A DNA stretch of 64,000 bases from Thozetella sp. PMI_491 (lineage: Eukaryota; Ascomycota; Sordariomycetes; Chaetosphaeriales; Chaetosphaeriaceae), in assembly GCA_021432635.1 (NCBI GenBank), contig MU270049.1, forward strand, positions 616,353-680,352, read 5' to 3'. Position numbers and translations under genes: made by a program. The notes beneath the pieces are model-generated. The model was not told where the DNA came from. It saw only the letters and a list, made by a program, of their open reading frames with translations, and searched no databases. Shown here in pieces: positions 1-10,724 of the stretch (position 1 is the first letter of the stretch; each line of letters begins with the position of its first letter).

Positions 1-24
1 AGCGCGTGGCCAAGGGGAACATAC

Positions 25-406
25 TCATGGTAGCAATATCTGGAGTCAAAGAGTCAGCAGTGTTTCGCGGAGTGCTCGGAACAGGTCAATTGGCTTACCT
101 TGGGACGGTTACGCCTGCCTTCTCGCAAGCTTGAATGAGGGCGGAGCCGGCTGTCGAATTTGTCAGTACACACATCCTAGGCTTCGCCCCCGGCGAGCTG
201 CTCACCCTCAATCGACACCTTCTTTCCATCTACTGACGGTTAGCTCGGATCCAATTGCCAATGATGGGGCCGCGAAGAGCCGGATTCGCACCAATTGTGA
301 GCTCAACCTCGGCGGGACGAGGAGCTGTGGCCGAAAAGGCGCGACTCGCCACGAGGGACTGTCTGCCCGTCCGCCAAGCCGAACGAGCCAGGGACTGTCG
401 AAGCAT
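25..406 (-). CDS. nuo-78: NADH:ubiquinone oxidoreductase 75/78 kDa subunit, 5' part (partial)
   Basis: This is the 5' end of the largest complex I [13 protein letters not shown] subunit (NDUFS1 family), which carries Fe-S clusters in the mitochondrial matrix. Four exons are visible on the minus strand: 406-292, 229-206 (24 nt), 150-99 and 39-25. The gene continues beyond the left edge. The protein begins MLRQSLARSAWRTGRQS, an Arg/Ser-rich mitochondrial presequence with an RAFSATA processing region. It then reads VELTIDGKKVSIEAGSALIQ and CEKAGVTVPRYCYHE, the start of the 2Fe-2S ferredoxin-like domain. The junctions join in frame (phases 1, 1 and 2) and each has GT and AG ends. The similarity to Neurospora nuo-78 is recalled, not computed. 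Only about 70 codons lie in the window, so the cluster-binding cysteines past YCYHE cannot be checked. Confidence 0.92.
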
Positions 407-1137
407 CGTGTCGCCTTGACGGAATGGGGAGGAGAGGAGATGTGCAGGTGGACGGACGGGTGGGTGGCGGAAGGTCGTGGCCCGTTTGAATGTCGCTCGT
501 CGTGTGAGGTCGAGGCCGGGATGCAATTGACCTTCTTTCACTCGCTGACTTCAGGCGGTTCCCGATTGGCTACCGCGGTTTTCCCGAGGACCCACCACCA
601 AGCTCAAAAACACAACCTCACGCAAATTTATTTAGAGCTTCTCTTTTTCTCTTTTCTCCTTCATTGTACCCGGACACATATTGTGGGCGAGCTCTAGCAG
701 TTCTGCTGCACCTTCATGGAGTGCGCCTCTATCTAGTGTCCCAGAGCAAGCAAGGGGCCGATACATGGATGCATGTTAGAGATTTTCTAAATCTCTTTGA
801 TCAATGGCTCTTACCGCCGGTCACCACATTCCAGCTACAGACAACAAGCACGTCTGTCCAGTTTGTAGATACGGGGGAGTGCAGGCATTACCATTTTGCA
901 AACTCTACGTATGGTGGGTATTGTTGCGTATCATATTTCTTCGGTATTTACTCTGGATGGTGGCCCTGCGAAGCAAATGCGCCGCCGAGCTTCCCACCAC
1001 GATACCGTCTGTCTCCGAACTCCATGTCACCCGTTCGGAACTGTACCTAATCTACTGTCTGTCTCATGGAGTGAGCATAAATTCGGACTTTGGCTATCTC
1101 AAACCTTTCAATGGCGAAATCGTGGGCCCTGAGCTCT
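407..1137. other. Intergenic: nuo-78 promoter side and 3' flank of the next gene
   Basis: This stretch lies upstream of the leftward nuo-78 start and downstream of the leftward gene ending at 1138. Short open frames on both strands have no recognisable protein features. I see no RNA gene or repeat. Confidence 0.6.
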
Positions 1138-1770
1138 TCACATCGGACCCCCGTCTGCCATGGTTTGATCCCGGCTCTGGCCTCCGCCTGCTTTCTGGAA
1201 CCTCCACCTCTCGGCGTCCAGTTGATTTAGATACCCCTTCTTGGCGAGGGACATAGCGCTGTCGTATCCGGCCAGCTGGTCCACGGCCTTTTCTGCCAAT
1301 ATCATGATGTCGTGCAGTGCTCGCTCGCGAACTGTCGCGTTTGAACCTGCGGGTGGCAGCTGGCTAATAATGGGGTTTGAGAGCTGAGGGAGGTTATATT
1401 CGACGCGGGGGTTTGCCGGCGCCAGCATGCTGGCTATGATGCGGTCGGCCTCATCCGTGGGCAGACCTGGCCGAACGTCTGGCAGGCCTTCAGCTGCTTC
1501 AGCCGCCTGCGCTTCCTGAATAATGCGTTGCCGCTCGCGATCCAGCATCCACATCAAGTTGTCTCGCACCGCCGCCGTCTGAATGTCGATAGCTTCAATG
1601 ATGCGCTTGAGATGTTCTATCCGGTCTAACGGTTGGCTTGAGGGCTTGGTGATATCCTCTGTCAATGGCGTGAAGACACACGGGGCGATACTGGTAAGTG
1701 GTGGTATCCTCTCTGCCTGTGGCGGATGGGCCTCTTGTGGCACGGTGTTCGGTTTGTCTGGTGATGCCAT
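1138..1770 (-). CDS. Uncharacterised 210-aa helical protein
   Basis: A single-exon gene of 210 codons starting MASPDKPNTVPQEAHPPQ. I do not recognise the family. A Pro-rich N-terminus (residues 1-50) precedes a long predicted helix around residues 50-95 (DRIEHLKRIIEAIDIQTA and an R/Q/E/A-rich stretch) with heptad-like hydrophobic spacing. A loop rich in Pro and Asn follows, and then a second helix (about residues 145-190) containing RERALHDIMILAEKAVDQLA. There is no signal peptide or transmembrane segment. Such a coiled-coil protein could be a subunit of a larger complex, but nothing in the sequence says which. The frame is open throughout with normal codon use, and no competing frame resembles a protein, so it is probably a real gene. 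Confidence 0.7.
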   Translation of the reverse strand: MASPDKPNTVPQEAHPPQAERIPPLTSIAPCVFTPLTEDITKPSSQPLDRIEHLKRIIEAIDIQTAAVRDNLMWMLDRERQRIIQEAQAAEAAEGLPDVRPGLPTDEADRIIASMLAPANPRVEYNLPQLSNPIISQLPPAGSNATVRERALHDIMILAEKAVDQLAGYDSAMSLAKKGYLNQLDAERWRFQKAGGGQSRDQTMADGGPM

Positions 1771-2732
1771 CCCGTGCTGGCTGGCGAGCGAGCCGGGAGC
1801 ACTTCGTGATGGATGGACGTGTTTGCAAGATGAACTTAGCCCTTCCTCACGGTGACAATGTTGGAGGAAATCCGAGAAAAATGCAGGGCGCTAATGGGGG
1901 TTGTGGCGGTTGCCTGCAGTCTGCATGGTTGCGTGGCCCGGTATTTTTTACAATGCAAACTTGCTTGTTGCTCCTGTCGTTATTCACATCTTGTAAGCAT
2001 AGCACCTACTCGACGGAGTACCTCTTTCGATTTGACCCTAGCAGAAGTTGGCAGGCACCCTTGTCACCGCCCCACTGCTTTGGCTTCTTTGGCTGGCTCT
2101 CGCCCTCTTCTGACCCCGCCAACTCGAGCAACATAACTGCGCTCGCAAGACGCTCTTGGGTCAGGTGCCCTCAAAAGGAAGAGCGGATGGGGATAGGGTG
2201 CAAGAGATAGGCCGGCAGCGCCAGAGAAAGCGCCGGGTACCTGACATATTGCGCCTTTGGACTAGGGGTCCTGCTTATGCTTCGAGAATTGCTTATACAC
2301 CGCATGCTATCGTCAACATCATGTCGAATCGGCTTGAAATCATATACATTGCTAGGTCTAATCTCTGCCTTTCTAGCAGTTGTTACCCATACCACGATGG
2401 GCCTCCCCGTGCACTCGTGATACAGAGTCGCCGGCACTAGAAAGCTGTGCCTCTTGGGTAATTCTGCCTGTCGTGTTCACTGATCGTAATTCGACCTTCG
2501 ACTCGTGGTGCTCGGCTGAGACTGCAGAAAACACAACCCATTAACCAACTGACACTTTCGGCGAGTGATCTCACACATGCCATGGCTCCGCTGGCTCCGC
2601 GGTCAGAAGCCACGGAGGGGGGCTGGTGGTGGTTTCGGGCCCCGCTGCTCGCTGATCACGGCCGGATGGCGCTGCGTCCCGGCTGCCCGGGTCTTGATAG
2701 TGACTCGCTCGCAAGGTTGTGCCTTCAGTTCA
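1771..2732. other. Intergenic, no gene seen
   Basis: This is the upstream region of the unknown gene at 1138-1770 and the 3' flank of the acyl-CoA-binding gene. The small open frames on both strands carry no recognisable domains. Confidence 0.6.
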
Positions 2733-3741
2733 TCACCTGGACGGGAGGATCATGCGGGCGTACTCGCGTAGTACCCGGAGGGTGCCCCTGACATAGTCCT
2801 CCAACCTCCGGTCTTTCCTTCTCCGCATCCATAGAAGAATGATGGCGAGGACGACGAGATCGACGGTGATGTGCTTGGTGATGATCCATAACCCCCAGCC
2901 GATCCATGCACCAAAGCTCCTCTCTTTTCTTGACCGCCACTCACGGCCGGTGGTTATCTGCTCCCGTAGAGCGGCAATCTCGGCTGAGAGCCGGACAATA
3001 GCCCTCTCCATTTTCTTGGACCATTTGCCTCCTTTCCTGACGTACTGGCCCTCGCTGCCTTCTATCATCTCTTGCTCTGCCTCGTCTTCCTCCGCTATCC
3101 TCATCTCGGACTCGTCCTGTTCGCTCATCGGGCTCAGGACTTTCATCGGTCCGTCCGTGCCACTCATCGGCTGAGCGAACCGCCGGGCCTCCTCCCTCTT
3201 TGGTGATCCACTACTCGAGCTCCCACCCGTGTGTTGGCTGTGGGCCTGGCTGCTCCCCTTTATCTGGTTCCACACAAACTCCAGCTCCTCCACCAGGTCG
3301 ACGGCGTTGGGGGTTGTCGCGTACTTGTGCATGGTCTCGATCAACGCCTCGATGTAGCGCCGCTTTGCCTCGGTCCTCGAGAGACCTTTCTGAATGTTCC
3401 ATGCATCCCACTTGTCTTGTTCGCGCGCGACCTCCTCCGGCGCAATGCCGGTGCTGGAGCCCGCAGCCGCGGCCACCGACGACGCCGACGGTCGCTCCAT
3501 GACGCCGTCGACGTCGCCTTCCATCGCCTGCTTGTAGAGGCCATAGAGTCGCATTCGGTCTGACGGCGGGGGCCGCGTGGCCCCCGTCTTGGGAATTTTC
3601 TTCACGGTGTTGAGGGCATGGACGAAGACTCGGTCTTCGATGGAGGGGCAACGTTAGCTTGTGACGACGCTCGTGAGACGGGGGATGCGGAGGCTCGGGC
3701 GCAAAGCGCAGCTGGGCAAACATACCGACTGAGTCCGCCAT
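2733..3741 (-). CDS. Acyl-CoA-binding domain membrane protein, Atg37/ACBD5-like
   Basis: The protein is 305 aa in two exons, 3741-3726 and 3634-2733. The first codons MADSV join through a split Asp codon to RVFVHALNTVKKIPKTG. Residues about 5-105 form an acyl-CoA-binding domain: PPPSDRMRLYGLYKQAMEGD is the classic ligand-binding helix, and KWDAWNIQKGLSRTEAKRRY closes the fold. A low-complexity acidic linker and a coiled coil (MERAIVRLSAEIAALREQIT) follow. Near the C-terminus a hydrophobic helix (HITVDLVVLAIILLW) is followed by basic residues, giving a tail anchor. This architecture matches Atg37/ACBD5, a peroxisomal membrane acyl-CoA-binding protein involved in pexophagy and contact sites. 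Assignment to peroxisomes is by family, not shown directly. A soluble ACBP is excluded by the membrane segment. Confidence 0.85.
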
Positions 3742-4708
3742 TGAGACGATCGATACCCAGGTTCTGTCCTGGGGCCGACTTCCTCAGTTCCGTCGCGAAA
3801 AAGGGAGCCGGCGAAGGAAACCCCTGGTGCGCGGTGCCTGATAAATAAACCGAGGCACCCGAGGCACGTCCCCCGAGTCGCGAAAACTAGTGACGGCACG
3901 CGGCCCAGCTAAAGTTGTTAAATGAAGTACCGACAACGGACCAAAAAAAAGGCCAAGAGCAGATAGGGAAATTCCTGAGGGCCAGCGAAAGTCAGTTCGG
4001 AAGGGCGTATGGAGATACAGTCTATGGTAAAGGCATCATCATCATGGTGCTTTTTGCACATCCGACATCAGCCCCATCCGACGCCATTGGACTCCCTCAA
4101 TCGGGCGAGCTCCATCGGTTTTTGCCTCGGCCTTGGTGGCACGCAAGTCGCAATTGTCGCCCTGAGCCGAGTTCCTTCCGACGCCCGATGGGGGGTTGCT
4201 CGCTGATCCGGCCCCTGCAAATCAGTGGCGGACCCCACTACAGCGAGCCTGTCGGCACGTGAAGAGAGGCCCCCCAAACGTTGGCTAGAGCCGGGTTTGC
4301 AGCGGAAACTCGGAAAAACGGTCTTCACCTACTAGCACGAAGGGGGGGAGGTAATCTTAGATCGTCATGCGTACCTTAGTTATGCAGGGAACTCTGTCGT
4401 GCTAATACTTGGACTTAGCTACATTGTAGTCCCTCTAGCCTAGAGGTGTAAACATTCCGGCAAAGACAACCCCCTGTCCGAGCCTGAAGACTAAGGCACT
4501 CTCGACATCACTGTATCACCGGCCCGGAGGCTCCTCTTCACGCTATGCACATAAGTCGATAGCATAGGGTTGGTTGCCATCGCCATGCTTCTCTAGTCCT
4601 CCTTATCCTCGAAAATACTCGTACCTGATGCTCGCAATGCCATCCTCTTGTTCTAGCAGCCGTAATGACCAGCTGTGAATTTGGTGATTGGCGGTCGGAG
4701 CAGTTCAT
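3742..4708. other. Intergenic, no gene seen
   Basis: This lies between the start of the acyl-CoA-binding gene and the 3' end of the RNase III gene. Short open frames are present without recognisable features. The part from about 4330 to 4680 probably includes the RNase III 3' UTR. Confidence 0.6.
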
Positions 4709-5932
4709 TCACACAAGTGCAGCTTGATGCGCTTGTGCCTCCATGAATGCCTTCTTCTTTTCTCCGTAAAACTTCATAAGTTTCTTGTTGTTCAGCGCTG
4801 CTTGTGCAGCTTTCTGACCCGCGTCCTTCTTGCTCTTTGCTGTTCCCACGCCGAGCTCCTTTCCGGTCTCACCCCAGCCAAACAGGTAGCACCCAACGGT
4901 AAACACCTCGAGCCCTAAATCTGCGTCCTTCTTTGGCTTCTTGGGGACAATGTCTTTGTACTCGACCTTGATACCCTTCACGCCAAGGATGACTAACAAT
5001 TCCTCCTTGGGGCTTCGTTCGCGGCCCGTATCGCCCGACGCGATTCGAGCAATCTCCCGTCCCTGGCGTTGCTCCTCGGCTATGATGTGCTTCTGGAGCG
5101 CCCGCGCCCACAACGGTTTGATGAACTCAGCTGCGCGCGTAATGCCGTGCTGCGGGTCCGACACAATGACGGCCCCAATCCACGCTTCGAATAGATCGCC
5201 GTGAACCTTGGTCCGCTCCTTGCTGCTAGCTATCGTGCCGCCTGGTCGGCCGTCCTTTGCAAATTCGGTTGGCAACTTGGCGCGCCTGTCCAGGCCGAAC
5301 TGAACCGTGTACTGGGCGAGGGTCTGGTTTCGAACGAGGACTTCTCGGTGCTGGGCACACTGGCCAGAGGTGATGAAGGGGAATGTTTTGTGGATGAAGC
5401 AGGAGGCGATGACCTCGAGATAGGCATCCCCCATCCACTCCGCTCTCTCGTACGATAGGTGCTCCTGGCCAACTCCAACTGTACCGGCGTGAGTTAATGC
5501 AAGAGCCTCCCAGTCCGGATCGATGATCTTGGGGAGTGGGAGAAGCGGTGCTTCGGCGTCAGCCGAGGTGAACTTGGTGAGGGAAGATAGATCATTTCTT
5601 GGGGTCGCTATTCCAGACAACTTGTTCAAGGCCGGGGCTAATGTCTGACTCAACTCGACAAGTGCCTGCATCACACTCGGCTGTATGCTCGCAGGCTCGG
5701 CCTGTGCTTGGTCCTTGGTCTCATATCGTTGCAAATCTCTCACGAGGTGGTTCAGCCGGCTGGCGCTCTGGATGAGGACGGCGAGGGAGGCTTGGTCTAG
5801 TTTGACCCCCTCGTCGACCTTGGGTCGTTTCGCATCAGGCTGATTAGCTCCCGTCTCAACAGCGCCGGCAGCGACGGCGCCTGTCATGACAGGTCCTGCC
5901 CTTGAGATGTTTTCGTGACCGCGTTTCGACAT
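4709..5932 (-). CDS. Ribonuclease III (double-stranded RNA endonuclease)
   Basis: The protein is 407 aa and intronless, starting MSKRGHENISRAG. An in-frame upstream ATG at 6127 would add 65 hydrophobic residues unlike the family, so I chose 5932. A variable N-terminal region of about 130 residues precedes the RNase III domain. The signature reads YERAEWMGDAYLEV, preserving both acidic residues and the Asp (E162, E165, D169). The second catalytic segment is KVHGDLFEAWIGA (D246, E249). All metal-binding acids are therefore present and the enzyme should be active. The C-terminal 110 residues resemble a dsRNA-binding domain, ending in an Ala/Lys helix (KSKKDAGQKAAQAALNN). By family it is an Rnt1/Pac1-type nuclear processing enzyme for rRNA, snRNA or snoRNA precursors. 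It lacks the helicase and PAZ domains of Dicer. Confidence 0.88.
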   Translation of the reverse strand: MSKRGHENISRAGPVMTGAVAAGAVETGANQPDAKRPKVDEGVKLDQASLAVLIQSASRLNHLVRDLQRYETKDQAQAEPASIQPSVMQALVELSQTLAPALNKLSGIATPRNDLSSLTKFTSADAEAPLLPLPKIIDPDWEALALTHAGTVGVGQEHLSYERAEWMGDAYLEVIASCFIHKTFPFITSGQCAQHREVLVRNQTLAQYTVQFGLDRRAKLPTEFAKDGRPGGTIASSKERTKVHGDLFEAWIGAVIVSDPQHGITRAAEFIKPLWARALQKHIIAEEQRQGREIARIASGDTGRERSPKEELLVILGVKGIKVEYKDIVPKKPKKDADLGLEVFTVGCYLFGWGETGKELGVGTAKSKKDAGQKAAQAALNNKKLMKFYGEKKKAFMEAQAHQAALV

Positions 5933-6364
5933 CTTTGGATATCTCGTGGCAAGGGGGAGACCATGCAACGTGAATATCGTATACAGCGCTTGCCAAGGGC
6001 TTGGAGAAGGGCAGGATGCTTTCGCAAGAATATTGGGAGAGATAATATCTGGGGTACAAATGTGAAGCACACCTGCGAAGGCTACGGCTAACTGAAAATT
6101 TGAAGATGGATCTTCACTGTTTGACATGTAATTGTTCTACACCTGCAGGTCCTAAAGAAAATTGGTAGTGCTCTTCGGCTGCTCGCGTGATGCAGTGGAC
6201 CACCCGAGTAAGTGCAGTCGCGACCCACAAGCGAGCTTACCATTTAAGCCGAAATTCTACCGACAGATACGGGAAGACATTCTCAACGTCCGCCAGCCCA
6301 TCTGTGCACCAGCTCCAGAGCGCGCAACCTTCTTGGAGCAACAATTCTACCCAACGAGCTCACG
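5933..6364. promoter_or_regulatory. Divergent intergenic region between RNase III and mS33
   Basis: The two genes start 432 bp apart in opposite directions, so this stretch must hold both promoters and 5' UTRs. I see no recognisable operator or repeat in it. Confidence 0.55.
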
Positions 6365-6846
6365 ATGTCGGTCCCGAGGGCGCGTCTGCTCGAGCTTATG
6401 CAGGCATGTCACCCAATGCGAGCCAATTGGAATGTGCTGCTGACTTTCGCAGGCACAATGTAAGGTCTTCTCGACGACATTTAACCCTGATCGAACTCGA
6501 CTGGGCAACAAGGTCCTGCGCCAAAGATTACGAGGACCGGCGATGGCTGCATACTACCCGCGAAAGGTGTATACTACCGGAGATCTCATCAAAGAATTCA
6601 AGCCGTTGCAGCTCTTGGTCGACAACGAGGCCGAGGAAGACCGCCTAGAACTCATTGCTGGGTAAGCCGCCATGAGGAAAGCCCTGCTCACGGATTCTCC
6701 CGACTGACCCTTAACAGCTTGAAAGCGCGTGGCAAGTCGGCACCGAAGAAGAAGCGCACTGCTCCAGGTATATGGCGCATCCCTGACTGATTTAGCTCGT
6801 TGCAGTAACTAACGCGCACTCTGCAGAGTCCACGAAGCGGAAGTAG
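6365..6846 (+). CDS. RSM27: Mitochondrial small-subunit ribosomal protein mS33
   Basis: A 105-aa protein assembled from four exons: 6365-6403, 6453-6661, 6718-6767 and 6827-6846. It begins MSVPRARLLELMQ, then AQCKVFSTTFNPDRTRLGN, KVLRQRLRGPAMAAYYPRKV and a basic tail (GKSAPKKKRTAP ... STKRK). This follows the mS33/Rsm27 family end to end, including the TFNP and LGNKVLRQRL blocks. mS33 is a mitochondria-specific subunit of the 37S/28S particle. The first intron (6404-6452, 49 nt) starts with GC instead of GT (CAG/GCATGT), has a CTGAC branch site and ends TTCGCAG. No GT donor nearby preserves the frame. The other two introns are ordinary GT-AG. No long open frame covers the gene, so an automated caller could miss it. 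Confidence 0.9.
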
Positions 6847-7973
6847 GCGGCACGGACATTTACGAAGTGTACAACAACCTGTCATATATAGAAGGCGGAA
6901 CGAAAATATACCCTGGTATTTTGTCTAGCATATAACGCATGCGCGATATGGTGATGATAATTGTGGCCGCCGGGAATGTGTCGAGAGTATGGCAGGGCAG
7001 CATGCAAGTGTAATATTGCCTCTCCGTCCTTTCACCTCGCCTCTTTCCAGAGTAAAGTGCCACCATCCCACTATTCCCTCCTAGATAGATCGAATATGCT
7101 CCCAAGAGTCCCTATATGTGCTTCCTATCTACGCCGAGGAAGTAGTCCCTTCGTCATTAGCGTGCTGTCACGAGTCGCTCTCGCTGTCTCCTACTATCAC
7201 ACCAAGCAGTTGCCAGCTTGATACTATCACAACTGCTCCGATAAGCCCAGAGTACCTCTCAATTTGGTGCTCCTTCCCGTAGCGCATTCAGACTGCCTGA
7301 CTAGGTACCGTCGAAGTGCCAATAGTGCAACGGCCAGGCACGCAGCTCTTGCCTCGGAGGAAAGTTGACCCAAGGCTGCGGTTCATACCCAGGATTTGAC
7401 GGCTCCCTGTCACTCTCTCTGCTTCTTTTTTTCGGTACTCTTAAGCTTAGGGTGGATCCTCCTCAACTGCTCCTCTCTCAGTCTGAAACCTACCTCCAGC
7501 CTCCCAGTCACATCCGTGACTTCCTTCCCAATCTTGCGGCTACTCACCCCAAGTTTAGACCACTCTCTACTCCGCATGTCAACACCTTCCTTCCTTCCCC
7601 GAGCAGAGCATACGAATTAGGCAATTTTTGCGAATCTGGGTCGCATCTCCACCCGACCCCAGGCCTTGTTTCCTCAGTCCGTGGATATTGGAGCTGGAGA
7701 TACCTCGCCATTTCCAAAACCAACATATCACCCCGCATATCGACCAACCCAGGGGAGGTACCTTCTTCCCTTTTCAACAAGGTAGTCCGCCTCAATCTTC
7801 CCTTGCCGGATTTAACCGCTTCTTGCTTTTCTTCCCTCCTTAACCGTCGACCTCAGCCCTCCAGCACATCTATCACTTCTCTCGCAACATCTCGAACATC
7901 TTGTCACTTGTCCCCGTGAATGCCTCTTCAGATCCATCTGAGACGACTAGCAGTATCTCATTGGCAGGACATC
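6847..7973. other. Intergenic and 5' leader of the PUF gene
   Basis: This 1.1-kb stretch lies between mS33 and the PUF start. From about 7400 to 7970 it is pyrimidine-rich (many CTCTC and CCTTCC runs), typical of a fungal promoter or long 5' UTR. A short in-frame upstream ATG at 7920 could extend the PUF protein by 18 residues. Confidence 0.55.
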
Positions 7974-10724
7974 ATGTCAGCCGCCGCCTCAACAGGCTCT
8001 CCTAGCCAACGCCGGTCCTCAGCTTCCCGGAGCTACTCCCAGGACGAGAACAGCAAACTTCCTGACGACGTTGCGGCTCAGATCATGGTACGTAAGGAAA
8101 ATTCTTTTCCCCTCCTAAAGCACGCATTATTATCTGATCTCCGCTGTTGCATTCCGAGTCGGCGGGGTGCTTTGATTATATACCCTCTGGAGACGCTCTT
8201 GCTCAGTTAAGTCCTGTGGTGCTGGACCGTCTTCACTTCAGGCAATCTCTATTTCATTCCTTCAAAGTTCAATAGATGCGCGATCCTTTACTTACCGATA
8301 AGTGCACAGCATCCCGCAGCCGCGCCCCTCAAGAAATCTACTGCTGCCTTGACCACCTCTAAACTGGCAAACCAGAGCTGTCCCAAGGTGTGTAGTCAAA
8401 GCGTCCCCCTTTTTTCATCATATCTCTGATTATACCTAACAGAAGTTGAAGACAAGCCACGATCCGGCGTCCACAGAGTCTTATCCTATGGACAAGCTCT
8501 TAGCAAAGCTCTCGGAGCACCCGTCCGGCCGGTCCGAAAAGGCAGATGGCTCCGACCCAAACTCCCGATACCGTTGCCATTTGGAGCACCAGTCATCTAG
8601 CAGTTCACTGCCAGTCACACCGGCCGATGATGCCCTCCCTGCGACGGCGCCGACCACTCGATCGGCTAGCATGACCCCTAATGACCCCCAGGCGAGCGAC
8701 GAGGAGGTTCTCCGGCTCAAGTTCGAGCTTGCCCGGGCGCAGAGCAAGATTGAGCGTCTTGACCAAGAGCTGGTACAGACCCGGCTCGTCAGCCAGATTA
8801 GCGGGCGTGGGACGCCTGCCATTGGCGCTGATCTCGATATTTCCAACAAGCCTGAGTCCCCTGCGCCAGTCCGTGGCCAAAACCCAGTCTACCAGCCCGG
8901 CCTGAAGGCTCCAGTGGTGCGTGACAGCGCTTGGATGCAACAGGAGGACGGCCGATCGGATGTTAGTGACCCAGCGTCCTCTGGAGGTCTTGGTCGGGCC
9001 CGTGGAGGTTGGAGCAACAAGAACGCGTCTCAGAGCAACTACCCTCATGGCCCAATGGCGATGGATGGTCCCCACCCTGCGCAGTGGTCAAACAATGGCC
9101 GAACTCAGGGCTATGGAGAGTCCGGATACGTTTCACCGGCACTGGAGGGATACCGCCAGGATCGAATGACTCCCGATCACGAAGCGATGCGTCCCACAAC
9201 TGGACGCCGTGGAAACCGGTTCGATAACCGATTCAGCAACAACAATTACGGAGGCGGATATTCGGGGTATTGCATGGGGCCTACTCAATACGATGCGGCT
9301 CCGGGCTTTAGTAACGTGAATTCTGCGCCAATTGCTGGTGGAATTGGCATGAGCATGTATGCTCCATACTCGCAGCAGCCTATCGGCACTCCTCTTTCCC
9401 CCCACGCAACCGAATTCACTTCGGCGGCCCCCCCATGGAAGACGGAGGTATGCTTGAATGCAGCTCCTGGCCCCTTGCTTGTACTGACCTCTTTGCCTCT
9501 GAAGCCTCTAAACTCCGAGGGCCAGACCTACCTGCCCGCGACCGAGCCGCTCAATTACCGGCGCCTCCTCGACCGCAATGTCACCTGCGATTGGAAGTAC
9601 ATCGTGGACAAGATTGTCTGCAACAACGACCAGCAGGCCTCAATCTTCCTGCAGCAGAAGCTCAAGGTAGGCACCCCGGAGCAGAAGTATGACATTGTCG
9701 AGGCAATTGTCGCCCAGGCGTACCCGCTCATGGTCAACCGATTTGGCAACTTCTTGGTGCAGCGATGCTTCGAGCACGGGACCCCTGAGCAGGTCATTAA
9801 AATCGCCGAGGCAATTCGTGGTAACACTCTGAACCTCTCCATGGACCCTTTCGGATGCCATGTTGTTCAGAAGGCATTCGATTCTGTGCCCGAGGACTAC
9901 AAGGCCATCATGGTGCATGAGCTTCTTCGTCGCATCCCCGAGACGGTCATCCATCGCTACGCCTGCCATGTTTGGCAGAAGCTTTTTGAGCTGCGTTGGA
10001 CCGAATCGCCGCCCCAGATCATGAAGTATGTCAACGAGGCCCTGCGCGGCATGTGGCATGAAGTAGCTCTCGGTGAGACGGGTAGCCTCGTCGTCCAGAA
10101 CATCTTTGAGAACTGTCTTGAAGAAGACAAGGTATGTGTGCCGATGGCAACCCCTTTGGCCACGCAATCTAATGGCTTTCCGCATAGCGCCCCTGCATTG
10201 AGGAGGTTCTCGCCAACATTGACATCGTGGCTCATGGCCAGTTTGGCAACTGGTGCATTCAGCACATCTGCGAGCATGGCGCCCCTGCCGATCGCAGCCG
10301 TGCCATCGACCACGTCATTCGATATGCTGCCGAGTACAGCATGGACCAGTTTGCCTCCAAGGTGGTAGAGAAATGTCTAAAGATTGGAGGTTCCGAGTTC
10401 CTGGGCCGATATCTCGATCGTGTCTGCGAAGGACGCGTCGACCGCCCACGTATTCCCCTGATCGACATCGCCAGCGACCAGTACGGCAATTACTTGGTAC
10501 AGTACATTCTGACGCACGCCAACCCCCAACACCGCGAAATCGTAGCCGCTCACATCCGGAAGCACATGGTCTCGCTCCGTGGGTCGAAGTTTGGCTCCCG
10601 TGTCGGCATGCTTTGCACCAACCACGCTGCTGCCACTCGCCCAGGCCCCGGTGTTGGACCTGCCATCGGAGGCAGTGGCAACCGGATTGCGCCTGGTGCG
10701 AGGTACGGCAATGCGTATCGTTGA
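7974..10724 (+). CDS. Pumilio/PUF-family RNA-binding protein
   Basis: The protein is about 786 aa in five exons: 7974-8087, 8310-8387, 8443-9447, 9505-10131 and 10188-10724. The N-terminal half is low-complexity (Ser, Pro, Asn and Gly rich) with a short coiled coil (LKFELARAQSKIERLDQELV). The C-terminal ~350 residues form a PUF array. Repeat cores visible in order are VNRFGNFLVQRCFEHG, LSMDPFGCHVVQKAFD, IHRYACHVWQKLFE, LGETGSLVVQNIFENC, AHGQFGNWCIQHICEHG, YSMDQFASKVVEKCL and ASDQYGNYLVQYIL, preceded by NNDQQASIFLQQKL. PUF proteins bind UGUR-type 3' UTR elements and repress or localise mRNAs. There is no RRM, so it is not Puf1/Puf2-like; a Puf4/Puf5 (Mpt5) relationship is inference. The intron at 9448-9504 is 57 nt and stop-free, so unspliced mRNA would add 19 residues in frame. 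Confidence 0.9.

Noticed and set aside
5933-6127. Upstream ATG at 6127 as the RNase III start
   Set aside because: The extra 65 residues are hydrophobic and unlike the family, whereas MSKRGHEN at 5932 is a plausible nuclear-protein start.
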